From: a virus
Reading direction: 5' to 3' (one strand)
Virus record (IMG/VR): IMGVR_UViG_3300005265_000067
Coordinates: 1-36,567 of that record
Length of the DNA stretch: 36,567 nt
Shown: one piece after another, positions 1 to 7,870 of the stretch
Layout of the letters: the number at the start of each line of letters is the position of its first letter
Numbering within the stretch: position 1 is the stretch's first letter
The notes under the pieces: generated by a model
Database searches by the model: none
Told to the model about the DNA's origin: nothing
The model's input: only the letters and a program-made list of their open reading frames with translations
Made by a program: the position numbers and the translations under genes

Positions 1-417
1 TATTTTAGGAAGATGATTTTTCAAATTAATATTTCCATCGAAAATATTAACATTGTTGTAAGCTATCGGATTAATAACAACATTTAGATTTTTATATACA
101 ATAGTAAATTCACTTGTAAATTGAGAAGATCTAAGATAAAATTTAAATGTCTTTCCAATATTTGCTATTTCTATATTTATAGAAAAATTGAAACTGTAAT
201 GATGCCAAAGTGGGTCTTTCGTAGAATCGGTTTGATAATATTCATATTGATTTTCATTAATATCAAGGTTGATACCAAAAAAAATAAGAGCGAGGTTTCC
301 AACTATATCAGGAACTTTTGCATCAAAAGTAACATTTATATTTAGTACAGCTTCTGCTTGAGCAGTATAAGTGCCTGTATTAAGATTAAAAACATTATCT
401 TCATCAATTTCAGTATC
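1..417. repeat. Left copy of the 417-bp terminal direct repeat
   Basis: Bases 1-417 align to 36151-36567 at a constant offset of 36150 with no indels. Bases 1-104, 168-223 and 314-417 are identical. Substitutions are concentrated in about 105-131 and 224-313, with three more at 151, 154 and 167. The repeat lies inside the 3' part of a tail gene read on the minus strand. The simplest reading is that the sequence is circular or terminally redundant and the assembly overlaps itself, with two population variants at the two ends. A tandem gene duplication extending beyond the window is the alternative. Confidence 0.85.
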
Positions 418-1179
418 TATTGTTTTTTCATTAATAACACTTGTTTTTACATAAAATTCATATCTGATTTTATCTAATGCATAGTTATTAAAGATAACAA
501 GTTTTTGTAAATCAGCATCTTGAAATAAGTTTCCTTTTATATTATAATCTATAGAATTGAATATTTTTGATATTGTGGCAAACAAATAGAAATGCGGGAC
601 AAGACAATTGAAGTTTTGAAATCCGTTTAAATAATATTCATTTTTTAAATAATTATCAAAAATGTAATAATTCATAAAATTACGAAAAGTTATATTTTGT
701 TCTTCGTCATAAAAATTATTAGCTCTTATCATTGGGAAACAAATATCAGCATCAGGATATTGTTTTAGTGATTCTGTTTTTGCCGTAGCAATGATAGTAT
801 CTGTATCATTTCCTATATTAATATCATTATAATCAATGTTTGTTATTAATTCATCTTTAAAATCTTTTGGAAACGGATATGTAGTAAACGAAACTTTATA
901 ACTTTCGGAGTTTGCAGATTTCACTATTAATAAACCAATTTGCGAAACTCCAGCTATCTCAAAAATAACATTTTCAAATAATCTTATTTTATTTTTAACT
1001 TCAACGAATCGCGAATAATTAAAAATATCATCGTTTGTTTTACATATAGGAATATTGAACCACTGAACTGTAGCATTTGGCAATACATCGTTAACAGTAT
1101 CAGGGAATGTCAAAGTATATTTAATAGTAATATCTTTATTTAAAATCAGTTTTTTTCTTTTTATTATAATTTTAATCAT
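1..1179 (-). CDS. Probable tail/baseplate protein (3' end cut by the window)
   Basis: The reading frame is open from an ATG at 1179 to the left edge, 393 codons without a stop. It begins MIKIIIKRKK and overlaps the end of the upstream gene by 8 bases (ATGATTAA). If the sequence is circular, two more positions (one Ile codon, then TAG at 36147-36145) finish a protein of about 394 residues. I do not recognise a domain. The sequence is beta-like, rich in Asn, Ile, Phe and Tyr, with no membrane segment. Its place after portal and head-completion genes and ahead of the tape measure gene suggests a tail-tip, baseplate or receptor-contact protein. The C-terminal 140 residues exist in two variants in this window (see 36145-36567), with most changes altering amino acids, which fits a host-contact surface. 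Confidence 0.7.
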   Translation of the reverse strand, partial: MIKIIIKRKKLILNKDITIKYTLTFPDTVNDVLPNATVQWFNIPICKTNDDIFNYSRFVEVKNKIRLFENVIFEIAGVSQIGLLIVKSANSESYKVSFTTYPFPKDFKDELITNIDYNDINIGNDTDTIIATAKTESLKQYPDADICFPMIRANNFYDEEQNITFRNFMNYYIFDNYLKNEYYLNGFQNFNCLVPHFYLFATISKIFNSIDYNIKGNLFQDADLQKLVIFNNYALDKIRYEFYVKTSVINEKTIDTEIDEDNVFNLNTGTYTAQAEAVLNINVTFDAKVPDIVGNLALIFFGINLDINENQYEYYQTDSTKDPLWHHYSFNFSINIEIANIGKTFKFYLRSSQFTSEFTIVYKNLNVVINPIAYNNVNIFDGNINLKNHLPKI

Positions 1180-2617
1180 CGAAACTGTATCTATATTGGA
1201 ATGTAATATTTTGAAGTTGTTTTTCTTCGTTTCTTATTTGCACACTATCTGTAATAATTTCACATTTTACGTATTGTCGTTTACTTATATTTATTTCAAA
1301 AAAGTATTCAGAAGCTAATGCTGATGCGATTTGTTGTATTTCGTAATTTAATTTACTTCCTGTGTTTATTTCAAATTCTCGGAACGTTTTTTTTACAACA
1401 GTTTTATAAGCTCCTTCGTTTGCTTTATAATCAGCTGTTACATACCGTTTATAAATATTTCGTTCTGTTTTTATAATTTCTTTTTTATAACCAGATGTTT
1501 TAATTACTTCCCAAAAGCCAAAAGAGTTTTTAAACAAAAACTGTTTATCATAAATTAGTTTGTCTGATATATAAAAATTAATGATATCAGTATTTTTAGC
1601 ATTAGTTGCTGGAAAATAAATATCAAATCTATAAACTTTTTTATTAGAATCTGATTTTAACAAAATATCTGCAACAAAAAAATCAATTTGATATAATGAG
1701 TTTTTTTCTAAAATAACTTTTAATGATTCATTATGTATATTAGAAGTTCCGTCTTCATAATAAAATTCTATAAAAAATTCGTTAAATGTTTTATTACCAG
1801 AAAAAAAAGTTAGTCTATTAAAAGCATTGTTAAATGTTTTTACTTTTTTTAACAGATTAAAGAACATACCACTTTCCAAGTTATAATCTGGATATTCATT
1901 AAAATTAATTTTACCGGGAAGAATTTTAATTTGATGAAAAGTCAGATGGCTATTTGTATTGTAATGCTGTTCCCAAAAGCCTATTTTATAAAAGTCAATA
2001 ATAATATTTTGGAATATTGTTTCTGGAAAATTACCTTTATCAAAATGTATATTTAAGAATTTTCCAATTTCTATTTCAGAAATACCTTCTTCTGTTACAT
2101 CTATTTTAAGATGATTTAAGATTTTATTTTCATATAATATAATACAATTGATATGATAATTCGATTTTGTAATTTTAGCTACTCCACTCTGTGTTACAAA
2201 GTTTACATTAAAATCATAACCTGTTCCTATAAATACAGCAACTTCTTCTCCTGTATTTCCTTTTTCTATTGCAGTAAAAACGAGTTTATCAGTATCTTGC
2301 ACTGATACAGTAAAGTTATTAAGAACATCAAATAAGTTATTAATTTCTTCAGCTGTTTCCTCTATTGATTTACCAGCTGTAACTTCGTTATGCCAAGTTC
2401 TAGGAGTTACAACTGCAGTTATCATGATAGTTTCAGATGGATTGTATGGCGGATGGATATAAAAACTATCTCCTACTGTAAGATTTCCTATCTTCTTAAA
2501 ATAAAAAACGACAGCATCGCCGTCATTTTCAATATAATAAGTTCCTTTTATTTTATATTTCAAACCGTTGTCCAAGAAATCCACGGCATTTGGTTTTTTT
2601 ATTAATATGATACTCAT
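1172..2617 (-). CDS. Large virion protein, probable tail/baseplate component
   Basis: A 481-residue protein starting MSIILIKKPN. It ends 8 bases inside the next gene and begins 4 bases before the upstream gene ends, so it is part of a tightly coupled operon. No enzymatic motif or membrane segment is visible. The predicted character is beta-rich, with many aromatic residues. Position in the tail block is the main evidence for a structural role (inference). The next gene downstream has similar composition and size, so the two probably form one tail substructure. Whether it is a fibre, baseplate or tail-tip protein cannot be told from the sequence. Confidence 0.7.
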   Translation of the reverse strand: MSIILIKKPNAVDFLDNGLKYKIKGTYYIENDGDAVVFYFKKIGNLTVGDSFYIHPPYNPSETIMITAVVTPRTWHNEVTAGKSIEETAEEINNLFDVLNNFTVSVQDTDKLVFTAIEKGNTGEEVAVFIGTGYDFNVNFVTQSGVAKITKSNYHINCIILYENKILNHLKIDVTEEGISEIEIGKFLNIHFDKGNFPETIFQNIIIDFYKIGFWEQHYNTNSHLTFHQIKILPGKINFNEYPDYNLESGMFFNLLKKVKTFNNAFNRLTFFSGNKTFNEFFIEFYYEDGTSNIHNESLKVILEKNSLYQIDFFVADILLKSDSNKKVYRFDIYFPATNAKNTDIINFYISDKLIYDKQFLFKNSFGFWEVIKTSGYKKEIIKTERNIYKRYVTADYKANEGAYKTVVKKTFREFEINTGSKLNYEIQQIASALASEYFFEINISKRQYVKCEIITDSVQIRNEEKQLQNITFQYRYSFDD

Positions 2618-3087
2618 AATATTTTTGTGCTATGTACTGATGATATTTTTACTGTAACGAAATATCCGAAATTACCGTCTGCCTGATTTTCGATAGGTGT
2701 GACATCAAAATTATTAAAATTACTATATTTCATAATATTATGACGAGGCGGAGTTGCATCTTTTCGTAAATGATTGAAAATTTTATCAATTATAGTTTCG
2801 CATTCATCAAAAACAGTATCAAGTGCTTCGTAATCGTCAATATCTGCTACATTATTCATTATTATAAAAGCAATTGTTCTATCTTTTAAAACATTGTCTC
2901 CCATGTTATCTGTATACCTAAAGTCATATCTTTCCAACAACATTACAGGTGTTTTGCAAACAATATCAATATGATTTAAGAATTCATCCAGTCCTTTTCT
3001 AAAAAAGGTTTTATTTGTTTGCGAATTACCAAGATAAATATTAGCAATATTTTTAAAATATTTTGTAATGTCTGTATATTTAGTCAT
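2614..3087 (-). CDS. Small tail/head-completion protein candidate
   Basis: 157 residues, ATG at 3087, overlapping the following gene by 4 bases. It has a central acidic alpha-helical stretch (DDYEALDTVFDECETIIDKI, about residues 83-102) and a C-terminal part ending in NFGYFVTVKIS. That arrangement, a helix followed by a strand pair, resembles small tail-terminator or connector proteins of siphoviruses that close the tail tube at the head side. The assignment is by size, context and this weak resemblance only. It is preceded by a 9-base gap from the upstream gene. Confidence 0.6.
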   Translation of the reverse strand: MTKYTDITKYFKNIANIYLGNSQTNKTFFRKGLDEFLNHIDIVCKTPVMLLERYDFRYTDNMGDNVLKDRTIAFIIMNNVADIDDYEALDTVFDECETIIDKIFNHLRKDATPPRHNIMKYSNFNNFDVTPIENQADGNFGYFVTVKISSVHSTKIL

Positions 3088-3096
3088 AATACTTGT

Positions 3097-3918
3097 TTAT
3101 TTTCCTATAAGTTTTTCATTAAAATCAGCTAATACATCATGGATGCCTGTATTATCAATTTTTTGCAAATTAAGAACAGAAGCGGCAAGCTGTCTTCGTA
3201 CCATCATCCAACCAGATTTATTTGTTGCGCCGAAATCATTATTTTGAGTATTTGCGTTTTCGGAATTAGGAAAAACATATGGATATTTTTTTTCTATCCA
3301 CCGTCTAACAGCAAGAAAATTAAATAATACGGCATATTTAATTTCAACAGCAAGTTTATCTATAATTTTAGACCTTGCCAAAACAGTGTTACTGTTAAGT
3401 TCTTTTCTTTTATCTCCTGTTTCATTTTTTTTAATACCTTTTCTTTTGGGTCTCATTACGTATGCAACAAAATCATTTAATATTTTTTCGTTCTTGTTAC
3501 TTTTGAAAAAGCCGTTTAATAACATATCGCAGGCAATAAAATCTCCAAATTTCATATCCGAAAATCTGTCCGTTGGTCCGTATAATCTTACTCTTTTGAT
3601 TCTAATATCCTTAACAAGCCAATTATTAAAATCTATTTCTTTAATAACAAAATCATGTAATTTTAATAATTGCAAAAAACGGTCATCTTCTGGATTATTA
3701 ATCAGAGTCTTAATAATTTTATGTTTAAGTCTTTTTTTTCCTGATAATAAAGAAACGAATAAACGGATTCTATCATCGTATCTATCTTGCAACGGTATAT
3801 CAGATAATAAAACAAGTCTTACAATTTCAATATACTGCACTATTGATAGTTCTGAAAAATTATCAGGATGCGTAAAATTATACGATTTTTTATCTATATC
3901 TATTTTAATTTTTTGCAT
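3097..3918 (-). CDS. Unknown protein of the portal-tail operon
   Basis: 273 residues starting MQKIKIDIDK. I do not recognise the family. It is mostly helical with many Lys and Arg residues; there is no signal peptide or membrane segment. A basic stretch (MRPKRKGIKKNETGDKRKEL) lies near the middle. The gene follows 3920-4486 with a single base between them, and is followed by 2614-3087 after 9 bases, so it is co-transcribed with head-completion and tail genes. A virion or assembly role is inferred from that position. Confidence 0.6.
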   Translation of the reverse strand: MQKIKIDIDKKSYNFTHPDNFSELSIVQYIEIVRLVLLSDIPLQDRYDDRIRLFVSLLSGKKRLKHKIIKTLINNPEDDRFLQLLKLHDFVIKEIDFNNWLVKDIRIKRVRLYGPTDRFSDMKFGDFIACDMLLNGFFKSNKNEKILNDFVAYVMRPKRKGIKKNETGDKRKELNSNTVLARSKIIDKLAVEIKYAVLFNFLAVRRWIEKKYPYVFPNSENANTQNNDFGATNKSGWMMVRRQLAASVLNLQKIDNTGIHDVLADFNEKLIGK

Positions 3919-3919
3919 A

Positions 3920-4486
3920 TCAGTCTATTTTATCAACAAAAGCATTAAAATACATAACCATAAAATCGGATAAAATATCTTCCAATCTATCTATTGATTT
4001 ACCATTATATTTTCCTGAAACAACTTCAAGAATTCTTTCGTTAAATGAATGTATCCTAGCTTTAAATTTATTGTCATTTTCTAATTTTAAAACAACATCC
4101 TTGCCTACAAGTATGTTTGTCGGTATTTTCAACATATCAAAAATAGCATCTGTTTCAATTTTTATATCATTTATATTTATTTGTTGGTTACCATACAACA
4201 AATTAACTGTAAAATTTGAAAAATCTATTAAATAATTTCGGCTTTTTATTAGTAAACTTTTATAATCTTTTGGCAGTTTGTGATTAGCTTCGATAAAGCT
4301 TGTTGCTGTTTTTATTAGCATATCAGAAACTCTATCTCCTACCGAGCTTCTTTTGATAAATGGTGACAATTCTTTTTTAAAATCATTAAAACTTTTTTCA
4401 AAAGTTCTTGATTTAGATCGCCAATAAGTAATTATTAGCAATGCGACTGTATTAATAACAGTAATAATAATAGTTTCTAAATTCAT
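3920..4486 (-). CDS. Unknown protein with an N-terminal membrane segment
   Basis: 188 residues, ATG at 4486, overlapping the upstream gene's stop by 4 bases. Residues 3-21 (ETIIITVINTVALLIITYW) are a clear hydrophobic helix followed by a positively charged stretch, so the protein is probably anchored with the bulk in the cytoplasm. The rest is helical with no motif that I recognise. A membrane protein inside a head/tail operon is unusual; it might be a virion-associated or superinfection-exclusion type protein, but this is speculation. Confidence 0.6.
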   Translation of the reverse strand: MNLETIIITVINTVALLIITYWRSKSRTFEKSFNDFKKELSPFIKRSSVGDRVSDMLIKTATSFIEANHKLPKDYKSLLIKSRNYLIDFSNFTVNLLYGNQQININDIKIETDAIFDMLKIPTNILVGKDVVLKLENDNKFKARIHSFNERILEVVSGKYNGKSIDRLEDILSDFMVMYFNAFVDKID

Positions 4487-5448
4487 AATGATATGACTTT
4501 TTCTGTTCCTTTTGTTCTAAAATACATATTAACATTACCATCGTATGCTGACGATTCTGAATATGTTGTATAATTAATAATGTTTTGCTTTAAAAAACCT
4601 GATAATATTTTCAAATAATAATTCATGTTTTTTTCGGCTTCTTCTAATAATTTAAATATAATTTCGTTTGCATGCAGTTGCTTTGTATAATTTGAATTAG
4701 AAGAGTTTTCAATTTTAAATATTCCTGTTTCAGTTAAATTTGAAATCAATGATATACCTCCTCTAAAAATAGTACCAAAAGCGATTACTTTTTTTATGTA
4801 ATTTACGGCATTTAAATTTTCCGTAGTTAGTGTATCTGTTTTAATTTGAGTTTTTAACTCATCAAAAAATTCTCGTCCAATTAACGGTATTAAATCAAAG
4901 TCTTCTGTAAGTGCTTGTGCTGGGCGTAATTTCAAAAAAACCAATCGCGATGCATTTATTATATAAATTTTATTAAACTCAATTGTAGAGTTTATAAAAT
5001 TGTCTTTCGATAATGTATATTCATCGCTTGACTTCCAAACAGTAAACGTATCTTTGTTTAACTCCATGTATTGCAATGCAGTATCTAATTTTAAATAGCC
5101 TGTAGTTTTAAATTTATTTTTAAGAGCTATTTCTTGTCTTTGATATAAAGGCTGTTTTCCTCCTTTTCCTGTTTCAAGTCTTTGAAATCCTTGGTTTGAA
5201 ATATGAGTATTTATAAGTTCGTATCCAATATAGAACGTTAAGTTAGCAATACTTTTTTGCAACTTTTTTATTAAAGTCAGATATATCACATTACTGCCTG
5301 TATAATTGTCAAGTTCGTTGTAAAAATCCTCTGAAATAACTTTCGCAATTATATTTTCGGCATCTTCTATAAATGCTCCTACTTTTTCAACTGTAAGCGA
5401 CTTACTTACAGGAAAAGTCTCATTTATTGTATTAATATTTGTAAGCAT
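4483..5448 (-). CDS. Head-completion/adaptor protein candidate
   Basis: 321 residues starting MLTNINTINE. It lies directly after the portal gene (3 bases between stop and start), where Bacteroidota siphoviruses usually encode a helical head-tail adaptor. It appears built from two similar helical halves: segments ending in 'ISEDFYNELDNYT' (about residue 50) and 'LIGREFFDELKTQI' (about residue 198) look like repeats of one module. This resembles the proteins grouped as DUF6712 in Bacteroidota phages, although that is from memory of the pattern rather than a search. Probable role: ring between portal and tail. Confidence 0.6.
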   Translation of the reverse strand: MLTNINTINETFPVSKSLTVEKVGAFIEDAENIIAKVISEDFYNELDNYTGSNVIYLTLIKKLQKSIANLTFYIGYELINTHISNQGFQRLETGKGGKQPLYQRQEIALKNKFKTTGYLKLDTALQYMELNKDTFTVWKSSDEYTLSKDNFINSTIEFNKIYIINASRLVFLKLRPAQALTEDFDLIPLIGREFFDELKTQIKTDTLTTENLNAVNYIKKVIAFGTIFRGGISLISNLTETGIFKIENSSNSNYTKQLHANEIIFKLLEEAEKNMNYYLKILSGFLKQNIINYTTYSESSAYDGNVNMYFRTKGTEKVISL

Positions 5449-5451
5449 AAT

Positions 5452-6768
5452 TTAACTAAGTTGTGTTTCTTTTCCAGATTTGTTATCATCTAGCTTTGTA
5501 AGAAACGTATTTCTAAATCTTATTTGTACGTCATTATACTTATCACCGTAATTAAAACGTAGCATTATTTCTAACGGATCAGCCAACTTTTGTCGGGCAT
5601 TCCAAGACAAAGCATAAGCAATTAGCAAAAGTTCTCTTTGCATAGACCCTGCTTTGCTGTTTCCATACATAAGTCCAAGTAAGTCTGGATTGATACCAGC
5701 TGCTATTGCAATTTGAGTATCCGCGGCTGTTGATGTAACTATATTTTCTAACGAAAACTTAGTTTCCTTGACATCTATTTGCCATCTATCGCTATCGTTT
5801 TCTTGGTCAAAATACGTAATCAGAGTCTTTTTTGCATTCTTTGCCGTTGTTAATTTTTTATCAATCCTTACAAGGTCTGCATCTATTAAATCTTCCCTTT
5901 CACTTTCTTTGCCTTCAAATTCATTTTTAGGATATTTTCTATCCCAATAAATGTAAGGAATTTGAATATGATATAAAAGTCCAAGCATATTATCCATACC
6001 CGAATTAATAGCAATTGGTATTTTATTAGTAATCTTAATCCATTCTTTTGCTGAGTTCCATGCTGGCATTGCATAATAATCATTAAAAGAAAAAGGAGAT
6101 TTTAAGTGCATAAAAACAGTCTCTTTTTTTAAGACTCCTTCTTCTCTTAATTTTTGAAGATGAGTATAAGGATCTATTTCATCTAATAAAATATATTTAC
6201 TTATATCTTTTTTTTCAGCATCTGGAAATTTACCAGAAACATAAACATGCTCAATGCGTCCGTCTTTATTTTTATCAGCTAATAGACAATGACCAGCAGG
6301 TACTGGGTTTAACCGTGCAATACTAGATCCATCAATATTTGGAATTAACTGCACAAACGCATTGGCAAGCGTGATATAATTATAACAAGATACAGAAAGG
6401 TATCTATTTATTATATAAGATTGAAAAAAATTTATAATTTCAGTATCATTTACAACTTCAAGAACTTCCTCGCCATTCGGCAAAATTTCTTTTATTCTCG
6501 CAGGAAAGACTCCTTGTCCAAGAATAATCTTAGTCTTTTCTGTTAAAGCTCTTTTTAAAACAGGTGTGTTAGCAATTTTTTCGGCTGCAATACGAGGAAA
6601 GTCATTATCTGCAAACCAAGGTATCATTTTATTACCACCAATATCAACAGAATCGTAAGCGCCTGAATGAATAACATTAGGCTGTTCCTCTACATTTGCA
6701 AAAGAAAGCATTTTATTATTATTTATATATACATCAGGATAACCATTTGTATCAAAAGTTGTTCTCAT
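5452..6768 (-). CDS. Portal protein
   Basis: 438 residues from the ATG at 6768 (MRTTFDTNGY). An open frame extends to 6864, but it would overlap the upstream gene heavily and adds an unlikely hydrophobic leader. Portal-like features are the N-terminal 'GNKMIPWFADNDFPRIA', the middle segment with the Pro-rich 'LNPVPAGHC', and the C-terminal part 'AAGINPDLLGLMYGNSKAGS' followed by a long helix with Arg-Gln pairs, as in portal proteins of Bacteroidota siphoviruses. The portal forms the dodecameric DNA channel at one capsid vertex. It follows gene 6752-7054 with a 17-base overlap and precedes a head-completion gene, the usual order. Confidence 0.85.
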   Translation of the reverse strand: MRTTFDTNGYPDVYINNNKMLSFANVEEQPNVIHSGAYDSVDIGGNKMIPWFADNDFPRIAAEKIANTPVLKRALTEKTKIILGQGVFPARIKEILPNGEEVLEVVNDTEIINFFQSYIINRYLSVSCYNYITLANAFVQLIPNIDGSSIARLNPVPAGHCLLADKNKDGRIEHVYVSGKFPDAEKKDISKYILLDEIDPYTHLQKLREEGVLKKETVFMHLKSPFSFNDYYAMPAWNSAKEWIKITNKIPIAINSGMDNMLGLLYHIQIPYIYWDRKYPKNEFEGKESEREDLIDADLVRIDKKLTTAKNAKKTLITYFDQENDSDRWQIDVKETKFSLENIVTSTAADTQIAIAAGINPDLLGLMYGNSKAGSMQRELLLIAYALSWNARQKLADPLEIMLRFNYGDKYNDVQIRFRNTFLTKLDDNKSGKETQLS

Positions 6769-7054
6769 CTGATAATAAATTAAAATGTACATTACTTCTG
6801 TAAAAAAGAATAGAATGTATCCAGATAGGATGAACATGTCCGATATTAAAACCGTTTTTATCAACAGGCTGAGCGCCTTTCATATCTGTTTTTTTCATAT
6901 TAAAACGTAAACCGCTTTTCTTACATCTTTTAAGATAAACAAACTCTCCGTTTTTTTTTATATAACAAACTGAAAAATATTTGTCCTCGCCATTTGGCAA
7001 TTTGCTTTCATCCCAATCAGAAAGCATTACATTTAAATTTGTTATTCTTTTCAC
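6752..7054 (-). CDS. Small conserved-type gene before the portal
   Basis: 100 residues if the GTG at 7054 is used; an in-frame ATG at 7027 is the alternative. It ends 17 bases inside the portal gene. The C-terminal half has a 'GHVHPIWIHSILFYRSNVHF' stretch and the middle a Cys/Lys-rich 'VYLKRCKKSGLRFNMKK'. A small gene of this kind immediately ahead of the portal is common in Bacteroidota phages, but I cannot give it a function. It is the first gene after the probable late promoter at 7094-7130. Confidence 0.6.
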   Translation of the reverse strand: MKRITNLNVMLSDWDESKLPNGEDKYFSVCYIKKNGEFVYLKRCKKSGLRFNMKKTDMKGAQPVDKNGFNIGHVHPIWIHSILFYRSNVHFNLLSDENNF

Positions 7055-7093
7055 TATGCAAAAGTCTTAAATGAATATTTTTTTGAAAGGACA

Positions 7094-7130
7094 CAAATAT
7101 ACATTAAAGAAAATGTTTTTTGTTTGGCAT
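7094..7130 (-). promoter_or_regulatory. Probable promoter and activator site for the portal/tail operon
   Basis: On the minus strand, TATATTTG (7101-7094) is a perfect match to the Bacteroidota -7 element TAnnTTTG. No TTTG lies at the -33 position; instead the 11-mer ATGCCAAACAA occupies 7130-7120. This 11-mer is identical to the repeating unit of the iteron cluster at 18171-18239. A -7 box with a repeat motif in place of -33 is what an activator-dependent promoter would look like. Transcription would start near 7087 and enter the gene at 7054. Confidence 0.5.
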
Positions 7131-7134
7131 TATT

Positions 7135-7235
7135 GCCTTATGCAAAGCACCATCCCGTATAATTTTTTTGGAAATTCTTTTTTTTTCAAAAAAAGCGTTT
7201 CCAAAAAAAATATACGGGAGGGCTTTGCATAAGGC
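7135..7235. repeat. 101-bp imperfect inverted repeat 1
   Basis: Left arm 7135-7174 (begins GCCTTATGCAAAGC) and right arm 7198-7235 (ends GCTTTGCATAAGGC) are near-perfect reverse complements. A T-run and an A-run in the centre (about 7178-7186 and 7188-7194) can pair further, so almost the whole element folds into one long hairpin. It is non-coding, upstream of the promoter at 7094-7101. Function unknown: replication structure, small palindromic element and RNA structure are all possible. Confidence 0.8.
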
Positions 7236-7280
7236 GTGATTTTTTGGTGTTTTGCTTCCGGATACGTTTTAATGAAACCA

Positions 7281-7332
7281 AGAAGCCAAGTATTTTGGTC
7301 TTTACAGCATATATGCCTGATTTTTGGCTTCT
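7281..7332. repeat. Inverted repeat 2
   Basis: AGAAGCCAA (7281-7289) and TTGGCTTCT (7324-7332) are perfect 9-bp complements separated by 34 bases. It lies between the two much longer palindromes of this hub. Confidence 0.6.
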
Positions 7333-7374
7333 GGAAAATCCCAAAAATTATAGGTCGCAGCGGGGGGAACACCG

Positions 7375-7463
7375 ACACGACTGCAAATTTTTCTATATTC
7401 CTATAAATAAACAATATTACATATTATTGATTTATAGGAATTTAGAAAAATTTGCAGTCATGT
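7375..7463. repeat. Inverted repeat 3 with 34-bp arms
   Basis: Arms 7375-7408 and 7430-7463 are reverse complements with two mismatches. They begin ACACGACTGC and end GCAGTCATGT. In the 21-base centre CAATA and TATTG can pair again, extending the stem. This would extrude as a strong cruciform or fold into a very stable RNA hairpin. No T-run follows on either strand that would make it a simple terminator. Confidence 0.85.
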
Positions 7464-7535
7464 TAAAATGTAAAATTAGAATCGCCTATTTTTTATTAAA
7501 AAAAGTAAAAATAAATGAAAATAAATGAAAATAAA

Positions 7536-7567
7536 TTTGGTAGTGTAATATTTTATATGTACTTTTA
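7536..7567 (+). promoter_or_regulatory. Bacteroidota-type promoter, copy A
   Basis: TTTG at 7536-7539, 20 bases, TACTTTTA at 7560-7567. This fits TTTG-N19/20-TAnnTTTG except for the last base. It reads toward the small HTH gene at 7691, and lies within tandem unit A. Confidence 0.5.
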
Positions 7568-7619
7568 TGTATTCATTTATTAAAAAAAGTGAAAATAAAT
7601 GAAAATAAATGAAAATAAA

Positions 7620-7651
7620 TTTGGTAGTGTAATATTTTATATGTACTTTTA
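7620..7651 (+). promoter_or_regulatory. Bacteroidota-type promoter, copy B
   Basis: Identical to copy A, displaced by exactly 84 bases: TTTG at 7620-7623 and TACTTTTA at 7644-7651. A start near 7657 would give a leader of about 34 bases to the gene at 7691. Confidence 0.5.
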
Positions 7652-7690
7652 TGTATTCATTTATTAAAAATAATACAAACAATTTTTTAT

Positions 7691-7870
7691 ATGTTTAGAG
7701 ATACAATCAACAAAGAAATTAATTTAAAATCTATATCTATTTATAAACTTGCAAAAGATAGTGGTTTGCAACAAACACAATTAAAAAAATATTTAGATAA
7801 AAAAACAGATTTACAAGGCGAGAATATAGAAAAAATATTTAATGTATTAAATATAAAGTTGAAAAAATAA
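7691..7870 (+). CDS. Small helix-turn-helix protein, 59 residues
   Basis: An ATG at 7691 opens 59 codons ending in TAA at 7868-7870. The protein (starts MFRDTINKEI) has the layout of a minimal XRE/Cro-type HTH: 'SIYKLAKDSGLQQTQLKKYL' gives helix, turn with Gly, then recognition helix, followed by 'NIEKIFNVLNIKL', the usual last helix. It would bind DNA, perhaps the tandem-repeat promoters just upstream. It is the first gene of the plus-strand island and is followed immediately by a hairpin overlapping its stop codon. Confidence 0.7.
   Translation: MFRDTINKEINLKSISIYKLAKDSGLQQTQLKKYLDKKTDLQGENIEKIFNVLNIKLKK

Larger units (their letters stand above)
7492..7670. repeat. Two 84-bp tandem repeats plus 11 bp of a third
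   Basis: Unit A is 7492-7575 and unit B 7576-7659, differing at one base (A at 7507, G at 7591). A third copy begins at 7660 for 11 bases. Each unit contains three short GAAAATAAAT-like repeats and one promoter-like sequence. Near identity implies a recent duplication or ongoing homogenisation. Confidence 0.9.
7055..7690. other. 636-bp non-coding hub between divergent operons
   Basis: No convincing gene is present. Open frames on both strands (for example 7130-7414 minus and 7244-7528 plus) lie across inverted repeats, and 7476-7682 minus is an artefact of a tandem repeat. The region holds a probable leftward promoter, three long inverted repeats with locally higher GC content than the rest of the window, and an 84-bp tandem repeat with two rightward promoter copies, each listed separately. 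Its position between the leftward portal/tail operon and the rightward island makes it a control hub. Confidence 0.75.

Noticed and set aside
1-417. Diversity-generating retroelement variable repeat as the cause of the tail-gene variation
   Set aside because: No reverse transcriptase gene and no template copy are visible. The differences hit all codon positions and include silent changes outside the patches, which is not the pattern expected from changes limited to template adenines.
3386-3973. 195-codon plus-strand frame, Ser/Leu-rich
   Set aside because: It is the complement of the well-supported minus-strand genes 3097-3918 and 3920-4486; such Ser/Phe/Leu-rich frames are usual shadows of AT-rich genes.
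7330-7390. tRNA or rRNA fragment in the GC-richer patch
   Set aside because: No cloverleaf or conserved rRNA segment could be built; pairing is explained by the inverted repeats.
7130-7528. Two 94-codon genes on opposite strands (7130-7414 and 7244-7528)
   Set aside because: Both run through the long inverted repeats, and their sequences look like translated non-coding DNA.
7476-7682. A 68-codon minus-strand gene with two identical halves
   Set aside because: The repeated protein is only the translation of the 84-bp tandem DNA repeat; composition is not protein-like and no start signal is seen.
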